From: an uncultured Neglectibacter sp.
GTDB lineage: Bacteria > Bacillota > Clostridia > Oscillospirales > Acutalibacteraceae
Direction: 5' to 3'
Assembly (NCBI GenBank): GCA_904419785.1
Contig: CAJFSY010000011.1
Coordinates: 1-64,000 of the forward strand
DNA: 64,000 bases
Shown here: piece after piece, positions 1-8,691 of the stretch
Position numbering within the stretch: position 1 is the first letter of the stretch
Layout: each line of letters opens with the position of its first letter
Translations under genes and position numbers: made by a program
The notes under the pieces: generated by a model
Database searches by the model: none
Told to the model about the DNA's origin: nothing
The model's input: the letters and a program-made list of their open reading frames with translations, nothing else

Positions 1-39
1 ACCATGTGACCCGCTCCCCATGGAGCAGAAAGGAAAACC

Positions 40-1605
40 ATGATACGCACAAAGAAAATACTCGCATTGTTTCTGGCAGTGGTGCTGATGTTCAGCGCGC
101 TGCCTTTTTCTGTTTCCGCAGATGAGATCGAGAGCATGATGGAAACGGACGGTCCGGTCCTCTATGCTCAGGACCCGTTCAATACGGTCAAGTCGGAAGT
201 GGAGGGTGGCACCAGCTACATGACTAGTGTAGGCGTCACCCGAGAAAGCATTGTCCGGGAACTGGAAGCCCACGAGCATGACAGTTACTACCTGGGTACC
301 AAGTATGTGGGAGGCGACGCCCAGTCACCAAACGGGGATACCTCCTACAACAGCGGAACCGTGGGGATGAACTGCGGCGGCTTTGTTTCTTATGTTTTGC
401 GAAAAGCCGGCCTGGACGCGGATCTGGTCATGGAGATCATGCACCGCACTCCCGTCAACCAGTTCGGCTCCGGCCTACCATACGACTGGCTGGCAGGTGC
501 GTCCAACTATAAAAACCTCATTGAGAACGGTCAGATTTCCGCATACGCCTTCCGCACCAAACAAGAACTGTTGAGTTCCGGATTGGCCGAGAAGGGCGAC
601 ATTATCCTCATGTGGTGGAGCGACAATCCCGGCGCGGATGGAGCGGACAACCACATCGGTTTCTTCTGGGGCGAGGCGTCGGATGACGATGTCATGTGGC
701 ACAGCGGCACCGAACCCAGCTCGGGCAACCAAATTTCCGCCATCACACCCAAGACACCGGGCAGCTTCTATATCCTCATCAAAATTGAGCCCTTGCAGCC
801 CAAAGAGTATGAGGTAACGTTGACTAAGACTTCCGCCGATGTGAGCATCACCCAGGGCAACTCAGCATACAGCCTGGCAGGAGCCACCTACAATGTGTAC
901 AAAGGCACTTCTGGTACAGGTTCTGTGGTGGCAACCTTCACAACGGATGAAGCTGGCCATGCCACTCTGTCCACCCCGCTGGAGGACGGCACCTATTCCG
1001 TAAAGGAAGTGACCCCACCCAAGGGGTACAAGCTGGACACCAAGGTATACACCTTCACCATTGACGGCAGTGACACTTCCCTTTCCGTGGAGGACGAGCC
1101 TGGGACCCTGACCTTGAAACTCAAGAAAAAGGACTCCCAGACCGGCAGCACTCCCCAGGGCAACGCCAGCCTGGCAGGAGCTGTCTACCAGATCAGTTAT
1201 CAGAAGGGCGGCCAGACCGTCACAGAGGAACTGACTTCAGACGCCTCCGGCAATCTTGGCACCCTGGAGGGCCTGCCCCTGGGGACGGTGACGGTCAAGG
1301 AACTCACCGCCCCGGAAGGTTACCGGCTGGACACCCAGGTTCACACTTACACCGTGGACGGCAGCCAGCTCACCGGCGATGTGTACGAGCTGGAGGTCAC
1401 GGACCTGGCGGAGGAAGTCCAGAGGGGCGGCCTGACCATTCAGAAGAAGGACAGCCAAACCGGTACGACCCCGCAGGGCGATGCCAACTTCGAGGGGATC
1501 ACCTTTGAGATTATCAATAATTCCCGCAACCCCGTGATGGTGGATGGCCAGAAATGCTTTTCTGTTCGTGAAGCCCCTGCACGCTATGTTCCATTTCTCC
1601 CTTAA
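40..1605 (+). CDS. Secreted NlpC/P60-like protein with SpaA/Cna-B repeats, 3'-truncated
   Basis: Residues 1-27 form a Sec signal peptide (basic MIRTKK, hydrophobic core, VSA cleavage site). Residues about 80-245 look like an NlpC/P60-type cysteine hydrolase: [10 protein letters not shown] carries the candidate nucleophile Cys112 and DNHIGFFWG the candidate His205. Two complete SpaA/prealbumin-like repeats follow (about 258-358 and 360-460), each ending in a [20 protein letters not shown] motif, and a third begins near 467. The third repeat stops after NPVMVDGQK (about residue 505); the last 16 residues are read from the opposite strand of the neighbouring thuA-like gene. No LPxTG anchor remains. 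The start has AAAGGA 5 bases upstream. Such proteins are typical surface or cargo proteins of Clostridia and their conjugative elements; the latter origin is inference. Confidence 0.8.
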   Translation: MIRTKKILALFLAVVLMFSALPFSVSADEIESMMETDGPVLYAQDPFNTVKSEVEGGTSYMTSVGVTRESIVRELEAHEHDSYYLGTKYVGGDAQSPNGDTSYNSGTVGMNCGGFVSYVLRKAGLDADLVMEIMHRTPVNQFGSGLPYDWLAGASNYKNLIENGQISAYAFRTKQELLSSGLAEKGDIILMWWSDNPGADGADNHIGFFWGEASDDDVMWHSGTEPSSGNQISAITPKTPGSFYILIKIEPLQPKEYEVTLTKTSADVSITQGNSAYSLAGATYNVYKGTSGTGSVVATFTTDEAGHATLSTPLEDGTYSVKEVTPPKGYKLDTKVYTFTIDGSDTSLSVEDEPGTLTLKLKKKDSQTGSTPQGNASLAGAVYQISYQKGGQTVTEELTSDASGNLGTLEGLPLGTVTVKELTAPEGYRLDTQVHTYTVDGSQLTGDVYELEVTDLAEEVQRGGLTIQKKDSQTGTTPQGDANFEGITFEIINNSRNPVMVDGQKCFSVREAPARYVPFLP

Positions 1606-2320
1606 CAGGCATGATGGGTGGAGGATTTCCAAAAGTGGTATCCGGGAATTGAATGGGCGCAGCCCACTTTACAGCGTTCACGATCACCTTTTGGATTTCC
1701 GGCTGATGATAAATGGGAAACACCTCATGGCCGGGCCGGAAGTAAAAAACTTTGCCCTTTCCACGGTGCCAGCAGAAGCCGCTGCGGAATACCTCGCCGC
1801 CCTCAAACCAGCTGATAAACACCTGCTCATCCGGCTGGGGAATATCAAATCTCTCACCATACATCTCTTCGTGGGGAATCATGATCTTTTCGTCTAACCC
1901 GTCTACAATGGGATGGCTTGGGTCCACCACCCAGAGGATTTCCTTTTCCCCGTCCTCACGCCATTTCAGTTTCCAGGTATCTGTGCCGCACAGTTTTTGA
2001 AAAATTTTTGAGGCGTGCCCGGAATGAAGCACAATCAGCCCCATTCCGTCTAAAACCCGCTTATAGACCCGGTCCACAATTTCATCGGCTACTTCATGAT
2101 GAGCCATATGGCCCCACCAAACCATCACATCTGTATTGTCTACCACTTCCTGGGTCAAACCGTGTTCCAGCTCCCGCAAAGTCGCCGTTCTTACTTCCAT
2201 ACCCGCTTGATTCAGGAAATCCGCAATACATCCGTGAATCCCCTTTGGATAAATCTGCGCTACTTCAGGAAACTGTACCTCATGGAGATACTCGTTCCAT
2301 ACAGTTACTCGAATTGACAT
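1514..2320 (-). CDS. ThuA-like trehalose utilisation protein (class I glutamine amidotransferase-like fold)
   Basis: The protein begins [14 protein letters not shown] and has the ThuA-family landmarks [38 protein letters not shown] and [15 protein letters not shown]. ThuA proteins work with Gfo/Idh/MocA enzymes in oxidising disaccharides such as trehalose to keto-sugars, and such a gene lies directly upstream (gap 29 bases). The start at 2320 has GAGAGGAG 10 bases upstream; an in-frame start further up lacks this. The family core ends near AVKWAAP. The last ~15 codons (below about 1556) run antisense through the SpaA repeat gene, so the natural C-terminus has been replaced or extended at a junction. 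The core fold looks intact. Confidence 0.82.
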   Translation of the reverse strand: MSIRVTVWNEYLHEVQFPEVAQIYPKGIHGCIADFLNQAGMEVRTATLRELEHGLTQEVVDNTDVMVWWGHMAHHEVADEIVDRVYKRVLDGMGLIVLHSGHASKIFQKLCGTDTWKLKWREDGEKEILWVVDPSHPIVDGLDEKIMIPHEEMYGERFDIPQPDEQVFISWFEGGEVFRSGFCWHRGKGKVFYFRPGHEVFPIYHQPEIQKVIVNAVKWAAPIQFPDTTFGNPPPIMPVKGEMEHSVQGLHEQKSISGHPPSRGCGNY

Positions 2321-2349
2321 ATTACAAAAACTCCTCTCAAAAATTCCTG

Positions 2350-3423
2350 TCATTCACAGGGCAGCCATTTTTCTTCTTCCGCTGAACGGATAATTACATC
2401 CAACGCGTGTTGAATACGGCAGCCATCTTGAATTGTAGCAGCCATTCCATCTCCGCACCCATTCAGAATATCGGCGAAAGACTGCATCTGATCGCATTGG
2501 AAACGCTGGGGCACAGGCAATTTAGTGTAAATCCCAGACCTGTCATATGGATAACCAAAGCAAACCTCCAGTTCATCCACCCCTGGGGTAACGTCCAAGC
2601 TATAGACCAATCCGCCTTTACTTCCGTAAATTTCCATGCGCTGATAGTTTCCCCGGCCATACGCAAAACGGGTCACAGAGAAATTGGCGGATGTTTTCCC
2701 ATCCATTTCCATCAGGTAATGGCAGAAATCGTCTACATCTACCGGCCCATATCCTTCGCCTTCCTCCAAGCGCCGCTGATACACGTAAGTATCCGCATGG
2801 CCCACAGCTTTCCGATAGCTTTTACCTGTCACAAAACTCACCAAATCCAAAGCGTGACAGCCCAAGTCTCCCAACGCGCCGGTACCGGTAAGTTCTTTCT
2901 TGTATCTCCAGGAACGGGGCAAATCATAGGAGGGGCCGCCGCCCTGCAAATACTGCATATAGACATGGTAAATATCGCCAAGCAATCCTTTTTCCACCAG
3001 TTCCTTGGCGTAACGAGCCGCTGCCTTAAACCGGTAAGAGAAACACACCATATTGGGAACACCTTTTTCCTCGCTCAGTTTTGCCAGAATATCCGCTTCC
3101 TCTGCGGTAAGGGTAACCGGCTTCTCCAAGCAATAGGGTTTTCCCGCTTCAATGGCGGCTTTGGCAACTTCAAAGTGCGCGTTGTTGGAAGTGGAAATAT
3201 CGATCACGTCCACATCCGGGCAGGCAATCAGATCGTGATAATCGGCAAAACAGTGGTCTTCCCGAATCCCATAAGTCTCTCTGGCATAGGCCATCCTTTC
3301 TGGCTTTAGGTCGCACACAGCCACCAATTCCAGATCCGGGCTCTTTTGAATCCCCGGAAGATGAACTCCTCGGGAAATTCCGCCAATTCCTACGCTTCCC
3401 ACGCGAAACACTTTTTTGTTCAT
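2350..3423 (-). CDS. Gfo/Idh/MocA family NAD(P)-dependent oxidoreductase
   Basis: The N-terminal Rossmann domain opens with [12 protein letters not shown], and [14 protein letters not shown] contains the family EKP motif with the catalytic-region lysine. The C-terminal alpha/beta domain starts near residue 130; [13 protein letters not shown] provides the usual active-site His. The length of 357 aa is normal. Members oxidise or reduce sugars and inositols at a ring carbon. Beside a ThuA gene and a sugar ABC importer, a role in keto-glycoside formation or cleavage of the imported sugar is the natural inference. ATG at 3423 is chosen with GGGAGG 11 bases upstream; a GTG at 3432 is too close to that site. 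Confidence 0.88.
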   Translation of the reverse strand: MNKKVFRVGSVGIGGISRGVHLPGIQKSPDLELVAVCDLKPERMAYARETYGIREDHCFADYHDLIACPDVDVIDISTSNNAHFEVAKAAIEAGKPYCLEKPVTLTAEEADILAKLSEEKGVPNMVCFSYRFKAAARYAKELVEKGLLGDIYHVYMQYLQGGGPSYDLPRSWRYKKELTGTGALGDLGCHALDLVSFVTGKSYRKAVGHADTYVYQRRLEEGEGYGPVDVDDFCHYLMEMDGKTSANFSVTRFAYGRGNYQRMEIYGSKGGLVYSLDVTPGVDELEVCFGYPYDRSGIYTKLPVPQRFQCDQMQSFADILNGCGDGMAATIQDGCRIQHALDVIIRSAEEEKWLPCE

Positions 3424-3557
3424 AAAATACACATCCTCCCAGTTTGTAATGGAATCGATTTTTAGTTTTCCCCAATAGAAAATTGGCGGAACCCAGAGAC
3501 CGGAACAGCCTCCAGGCTCCGCACGAAAGCTTTTTCTAAAATCTCAAAACGTCGTTA

Positions 3558-5231
3558 TCAGCCCGCGTTATTATATACGTCCAAAGCCTCCTGATAGATT
3601 TCCATCAGCCGTTCCAGACCCATTTTGTTCAGCTGGTCCACATAGGCATCCCATTCTTCTTCGATGCCGCCGTTCACAATCCACTTAGCCCAGCTTTCAT
3701 TCACATACTTGTAAATATCCACAGTCAAAGAAGAGATTTCTTCGGCCTGTTCGCTGGTGTAGTTGACCATGGGATAAGGCTTCGCCACAAATTCTCTCAT
3801 AATCTCATCTTCCTTTAACTTGGCGCCGTCGCCGCTGTCTTCGGGAAGGATGATCTTCTCCTCAAACTCAGGGCTTACATACTTGGGACCATGGTCACGA
3901 GGAGAAATCTCCCAATACCACTGGTCACCGGTTTTCCCTTCGGGAGGATCCAGGAAGACTACATTGCCATCCTCGTCCTTATCCAGCACCACGCCATAGG
4001 GACCCCAATAAGACTGGACAGAGATATCATCGGTAGCGAAATAATCTGCCCAGCGCATCGCTACTTCGGGATACTCGCAGGCGGTGGTAACTGTAAACTC
4101 GTTGCGGGAATACGTGATGGTCTCATCGTTGCCGCGGATATAACGGTCACCGTTGGGGCCAGCCAGAGGAGGCATGGGGACATACTCATCCTGATGAGGC
4201 TGAGTACCGGAGGTAACTTCCCAGGTGATACCGGTGCCCACCAGAGATACTTCCTCATTTTTCATTTTGGCATCTGCCATAGAACTATCCTGGGTAATAA
4301 ATTCAGGGTCCATAATGCCTTCCGCATACAGCTTGTGAAAGAATGCCACTGCTTCCTTATACCGCTCGTCGGCAGGAATAAAGACCGGCTCCAAGGTATC
4401 CTGATCTAACGCCAAGAAGTTTTCTTCCAAGCTGTCGGTAATACCCCAAGGGTTGATGTAACGAATCCAGTCAAACAAATTCTGCTTGGCGCTGCCGGTC
4501 AGAGGAATCTCATCATTGGGATCACCATTGCCGTTGGCGTCCTGCTCCTTAAAGGCTTTCAACACTTCATACCACTCGTCCACAGTGGTAGGCATCTCCA
4601 AACCTAAACGGTCCAGCCATGTCTGGTTGATGAAGGGAGTGTCACAGCCCTTGGGCCGCAGAGGCTTTTTACCGGGCAGGGTATAAATGTGCCCGTCGGG
4701 ATTGGTCACCATCTTCCGCATAGTGGGTTCCGCTTCCCAAGCCGCTTGGATGTTGGGGCAATATTTTTCCACATAATCTTCCAACGGAATGAACAGGTCC
4801 AAGTTGGTGGCAATGTCCATATCCTTTAAAGAATTGCTTCCGAAGAACACGTCGGGCAAATCGCCGCTGGCCAGCAAAAGGGATTTTTGCTCAGACCAGT
4901 CCGCATCACCGGCGTACTGCCAATTAATAATGACATTGGTGTCTTCTTCCATCTGCTGGAACATGGCGTTCTCTTTCAGATCTGCCAAGTTTGCGCCCTT
5001 CACATACAGGAATGTCAGCTCCACCGGCTCATTTACAATAGGCAATCCCGTCTCATTAAAGTTGGAATCTTCTGCCGAAACCCCGCTGGAAGTGCCAGCC
5101 CCAGAGGACTGGCCGCTGGTTTCCTTTCCGCCTCCAGAGCTGTTTCCGCCACCGCTGCAGCCTGCCAGCATAGAAGTCGCCAAAGTCAGGCAGAGTATGG
5201 CTTTACCCACTCTTGTCCACTTTTTTCTCAT
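3558..5231 (-). CDS. Extracellular sugar-binding lipoprotein of an ABC importer (LipO/YtcQ type)
   Basis: Signal peptide with lipobox LAGC (lipidated Cys25), then a Gly/Ser-rich tether to about residue 52, then a ~500-residue family 1 solute-binding fold. The length of 557 aa fits the large binding proteins paired with LplB/YtcP permeases, which usually bind oligosaccharides rather than simple sugars. It is downstream of both permease genes in the same direction (gap 89 bases to the YtcP-like gene) and upstream of the oxidoreductase. The RBS AAGGAG lies 7 bases before ATG. The ligand cannot be read from sequence. Confidence 0.9.
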   Translation of the reverse strand: MRKKWTRVGKAILCLTLATSMLAGCSGGGNSSGGGKETSGQSSGAGTSSGVSAEDSNFNETGLPIVNEPVELTFLYVKGANLADLKENAMFQQMEEDTNVIINWQYAGDADWSEQKSLLLASGDLPDVFFGSNSLKDMDIATNLDLFIPLEDYVEKYCPNIQAAWEAEPTMRKMVTNPDGHIYTLPGKKPLRPKGCDTPFINQTWLDRLGLEMPTTVDEWYEVLKAFKEQDANGNGDPNDEIPLTGSAKQNLFDWIRYINPWGITDSLEENFLALDQDTLEPVFIPADERYKEAVAFFHKLYAEGIMDPEFITQDSSMADAKMKNEEVSLVGTGITWEVTSGTQPHQDEYVPMPPLAGPNGDRYIRGNDETITYSRNEFTVTTACEYPEVAMRWADYFATDDISVQSYWGPYGVVLDKDEDGNVVFLDPPEGKTGDQWYWEISPRDHGPKYVSPEFEEKIILPEDSGDGAKLKEDEIMREFVAKPYPMVNYTSEQAEEISSLTVDIYKYVNESWAKWIVNGGIEEEWDAYVDQLNKMGLERLMEIYQEALDVYNNAG

Positions 5232-5320
5232 GTTCGCATCTCCTTACTGTTGGTTATTATTTTGACTGTTAAATCCTCAGGCCCCCACGCCCAAGGCAAC
5301 GTCCCTTTGAAATGAGGCTT

Positions 5321-6223
5321 TTACCCCTTGATAGCACCGATCATCACACCTTGGCTGAAATACTTCTGCACAAAGGGGTACACGCACATAATCGGCACGG
5401 TTGTAATGATGATGACGGCGTATTTCATCAGATTGGAAAGCCGCATAGCCTCCTGAGCAGCCAGGCCGTCACCGGCGCCTACCAAAGACTGGTTGGTAAT
5501 CAGGATATTTCTCACCACCAGCTGCAACGGTTTCAGGTGCTCGCTGCGAATATACACCAAAGCGTTAAAATAAGAGTTCCACTGGGCTACCGCAATGTAC
5601 AGGGCGATTACCGCAATTACCGCCTTGGAGAGAGGCAGGGCAATGGAGAAAAAGAACCGAAGGTTTCCGCACCCATCAATCTGCGCCGCATCCAGAAGTT
5701 CCTTGGGCAAGCTGGAGTCAAAGAAAGTTCTTGCCACAATAATGTTGTAAACCACCACGGAAAAGGGAACTACCATAACCCAGAAGGTATCATACAGATG
5801 AAAATCCCGAATGGTGAAGTAAGTAGGAATTAAACCACCGTTGAAAAACATGGTGAAGATAAAATAGAACGTTATCACTTTACGGCCTATCAAATCCCTG
5901 CGGGACAACGCGTACGCCGTCGAAATATTGACCATCAAGCCAATAGCCGTTCCCACCGCTGTATATAAAATAGTGTTTAAATAGCCAGTCCAGATATCTC
6001 CATGGCGCAGCAGTTCTTTGTAGCCGTCCAACGTAAACTGGCTAGGCCAAAACCACACATTGCCATTGGATACTTCCGAAGGGTTGCTAAAGGACGCAAT
6101 GATGATAAAATACAGTGGGTATGCAATTACAAGTAAAATCAAGCTGCATATTCCATACAGAAAAATATTAAAAGCAATATCCTTACTGCTTATTTTTTGC
6201 GCTTTTGATGTTGTCTGTGCCAT
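5321..6223 (-). CDS. Carbohydrate ABC transporter permease, YtcP/MalG type
   Basis: Six predicted membrane segments. The EAA loop that contacts the ATPase is DAAQIDGCGNLRFFFSIALP (about residues 190-210). The protein ends QGVMIGAIKG, the usual YtcP-like terminus (GxxxGAxKG). At 300 aa it has full family length. It follows the LplB-like permease gene and precedes the binding protein. No ATP-binding subunit is encoded nearby; these importers commonly share a housekeeping MsmX-type ATPase, so this is expected. Confidence 0.92.
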   Translation of the reverse strand: MAQTTSKAQKISSKDIAFNIFLYGICSLILLVIAYPLYFIIIASFSNPSEVSNGNVWFWPSQFTLDGYKELLRHGDIWTGYLNTILYTAVGTAIGLMVNISTAYALSRRDLIGRKVITFYFIFTMFFNGGLIPTYFTIRDFHLYDTFWVMVVPFSVVVYNIIVARTFFDSSLPKELLDAAQIDGCGNLRFFFSIALPLSKAVIAVIALYIAVAQWNSYFNALVYIRSEHLKPLQLVVRNILITNQSLVGAGDGLAAQEAMRLSNLMKYAVIIITTVPIMCVYPFVQKYFSQGVMIGAIKG

Positions 6224-6271
6224 ACAATATATCCGCCTCTTTCCCCTGAATTATGCCGTAAGTTTCCGCGT

Positions 6272-7237
6272 TTACCACAAGCTGGTATCCCCCAGCTTTT
6301 TGGAAACCCCGTTGACCAAAATCAGCAACACAAAGTTGACAATAGTGTTAAACAGGTTTACCGCTGCGGAAAGGCTATACTGGTTGCTGATCATACCGAT
6401 CTTGTATACGTAGGTGGAAATCACTTCACTGATGGTGGTGTTTAGGGGATTCTGCATCAGGTATACCTTTTCAAATCCCAAATTCATTACATTGCCCGTA
6501 CGCATAATCAGCAGGATAACCGCCGTGGGAATCAGGAAGGGCAGATCGATATACCGCAGCCGTTGAAATTTGCTGGCTCCATCCACAGTAGCCGCTTCAT
6601 ACAGCGAAGGGTCAATGGCCGCCAACGCGGCTATGTAGATGATGCTGTCCCATCCCGCATGCTGCCACACGTCGCTCCACACATAAATGTGTTGGAACGA
6701 CCCTGCTTCTCCCATAATATTTGGGGGGTTTTGAATTCCCAACAAATGTGCCAAATTCCCTTAGATGCCATTACTGGGAGAAAGAAGGATCAGCATAATG
6801 CCTACCATAACTACGGTAGAGATAAAATGAGGCAGATAAGTTACCACCTGCAGCACTTGCTTAAACCGCTTTACCCGAATCTGGTTTACCATCAAAGCCA
6901 GAATAATGGGAAACGGAAAACCGGCAACCAAACTGTATAAACTTAGTGTAACCGTGTTCCAGATCAAGTTTTTCGACTGGAACGAATTAAAAAAGGTTTG
7001 GAAATTTTCAAAACCCACCCATGGACTTCCCTCAATCCCCTGGGAGGGGGTGAAATCCTTAAAGGCAATTTGCACGCCATACATAGGCAGGTAGTTAAAA
7101 CAAAACAACAGCAATACCGATGGGAGCAAAAGCAAATACAATCCCCAATTCCGCTGAATTCCTCTACAAGTTCGCCGCAGTTTATGCATCCAGTCTATCC
7201 TTTGTTTACCCATTGCTTTTCCTGTCATAAACCTCAT
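6272..7237 (-). pseudogene. Carbohydrate ABC permease, LplB/YteP type, interrupted by an in-frame TAA
   Basis: The 5' part (7237-6764) encodes the N-terminal membrane segments (NWGLYLLLLPSVLLLFCFNY, then IAFKDF and LPHFISTVVMVGIML). The 3' part (6760-6272) encodes the EAA loop YEAATVDGASKFQRLRYIDL and the last helices. The two parts are in the same frame, separated only by TAA at 6761-6763, after LLSPSNGI. Without it the product would be ~320 aa, exactly the LplB family length. It is therefore a full permease with a single nonsense codon: a recent pseudogene, a sequencing error, or a case of suppression or readthrough. ATG at 7237 (or 7228) follows GGAGAAAGGA. Confidence 0.85.
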
Positions 7238-7447
7238 CTTCCTTTCTCCAATACCTCCCAAGCCAATTCCTTCCAGGAATTGGTTGATCTGTTTTTTATT
7301 ATAAAAAAACACCTGGGCAAACGAAATGGCTTAATTTATGATTATTTAACATTTTTTATTAACTTTTTACATCTATTTCTTTTTGCAGTATACATACGAA
7401 AGGCTTTTCATATTTTACATGTCTTATTTCCCTTCCCGTTTTTGCAT
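7238..7447. other. AT-rich intergenic stretch upstream of the left sugar-importer operon
   Basis: About 210 very AT-rich bases between the terminator of the 7.5-19.3 kb operon and the LplB-like gene. It must hold the minus-strand promoter of the left importer operon, but I could not pick one -35/-10 pair with confidence. No small coding gene is convincing here. Confidence 0.4.
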
Positions 7448-7479
7448 AAAAAAAACGCGCCTCGTTTCGCGAGGCGCGT
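7448..7479 (-). terminator. Intrinsic terminator of the sugar-utilisation operon
   Basis: Perfect 10-bp stem ACGCGCCTCG / CGAGGCGCGT (7455-7464 with 7470-7479), followed on the minus strand by a run of eight T residues (complement of 7448-7455). It lies 19 bases beyond the Eis-like gene and ends that operon. Its arms match the hairpin at 19678-19707. Confidence 0.88.
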
Positions 7480-7497
7480 TTCTCAGTTCATTATTTT

Positions 7498-8691
7498 TTA
7501 GAATGAATCGCAAATAAAAAGTTTTTTCCTGTAGAAAATCTGATGAAATGGGGCGTCCTTCATCTCATCTTCCCAGCAATTTCCCAACAGCAATCTGGAG
7601 AATGTTCCAATATCCAATTCTTTTTCCCAAGATGTTCCCGAACGTACCCCGGTACACCTTCCATTTTCGAAGCTGACTTCAAAAACACCATTGTTTTCCT
7701 GTATCCAAGGGTCGTTCAATTTAAAGGAGACTTTGCCGGTGCCACGATAAGACGCCGCTTTCAAGGCTTTTTCCACATGGATTACCCGGCCCATTCCGGC
7801 AAACTGCAATGTCCGTCTGCATCCTTTGCTCATTTCGGGCAACACCTGTTCCAAATGAACTTCTTTCGGCAGAGTGATCTTCACCTTTTGAAAATGACCC
7901 CGGTAGGAACGGATATGCTTCAAAAGGCCTTTCAGTCCTTCTGTCCCCACAAAAAAGAACTCCTCACAAATCATAGTTGCCCGTTCCAAGCCTTTTTCGT
8001 ATTCTTTTCGGAATGTGAGAACTCCTTCGGGCACTCCGTTTCCATTCCGCCAAAGATATGTATACCGGTGCTGGGAAGCAGGGTCTTTGGCGATTGCTCT
8101 GTTCCACTCCCAGTCCTCCCGGACAAAGGAAAGATTATATTCGCTCATGGATTGGGCGTACACTTGCTCAATGGCGGGCCGTTCCGAAAAATTCTCGCTG
8201 AGGATGCACTCCCCGTCTGTTTCTCGAAACTCTGGAAACTCATCGATATTCAATTCCCATTCCACTTTTTCCGCGCAGTTTTCATAGCCAAACTGCCTGT
8301 AAAACCGGGTACTGAATGGGTACAGGTATGAAAATACATGACCAGCCTGGTAACTGTCTTCCAAATGCTTTTGGAAGCACCCCGCGATGGCCCCCCTGCC
8401 ACGGTACTGCGGCAGGCTGGACACACCGCCAATACAGGTGCAAACCGCTTCTCCTCCATCAAAACGCACTGTGGCAGGAAATCCGATCAAGAAACTCATC
8501 ATTTTCCCTTCTTCGGTAAAAGCGGCCCAGCGTTCTAACCAATAGCGCTCTTCCCGTGTACGGGGAAACGCTTTTATTCTCTTTGTTTCTGTATCCGCAA
8601 GGCTTTCTCTGTTCAGCGGAATTTCAAAAGCCAGGGAAAATAGTTCCTGTGTTCTGGGGTATTCTTCTTCTCGTATTTTCCGAACAATCAT
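7498..8691 (-). CDS. Eis-like GNAT N-acetyltransferase
   Basis: 397 aa with the Eis architecture: an N-terminal GNAT domain (LPQYRGRGAIAGCFQKHLED is the acetyl-CoA-binding loop, about residues 93-112), a second degenerate GNAT domain, and a C-terminal SCP2-like domain. YPFSTRFYRQFGYE is the typical Eis-family motif after the first domain. Eis enzymes acetylate amines of aminoglycosides, peptides or polyamines. The last gene of the sugar operon, it overlaps the upstream 720-aa gene by 4 bases (ATGA), so it is translationally coupled. A role on amino sugars is only a guess. Confidence 0.85.
   Translation of the reverse strand: MIVRKIREEEYPRTQELFSLAFEIPLNRESLADTETKRIKAFPRTREERYWLERWAAFTEEGKMMSFLIGFPATVRFDGGEAVCTCIGGVSSLPQYRGRGAIAGCFQKHLEDSYQAGHVFSYLYPFSTRFYRQFGYENCAEKVEWELNIDEFPEFRETDGECILSENFSERPAIEQVYAQSMSEYNLSFVREDWEWNRAIAKDPASQHRYTYLWRNGNGVPEGVLTFRKEYEKGLERATMICEEFFFVGTEGLKGLLKHIRSYRGHFQKVKITLPKEVHLEQVLPEMSKGCRRTLQFAGMGRVIHVEKALKAASYRGTGKVSFKLNDPWIQENNGVFEVSFENGRCTGVRSGTSWEKELDIGTFSRLLLGNCWEDEMKDAPFHQIFYRKKLFICDSF

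Noticed and set aside
1544..1897. Plus-strand frames antisense to the thuA-like gene
   Set aside because: The minus-strand frame shows ThuA motifs throughout; the plus frames have none.
2407..3309. 300-aa open frame on the plus strand
   Set aside because: Antisense to the Gfo/Idh/MocA gene, which has clear family motifs; no RBS or family pattern.
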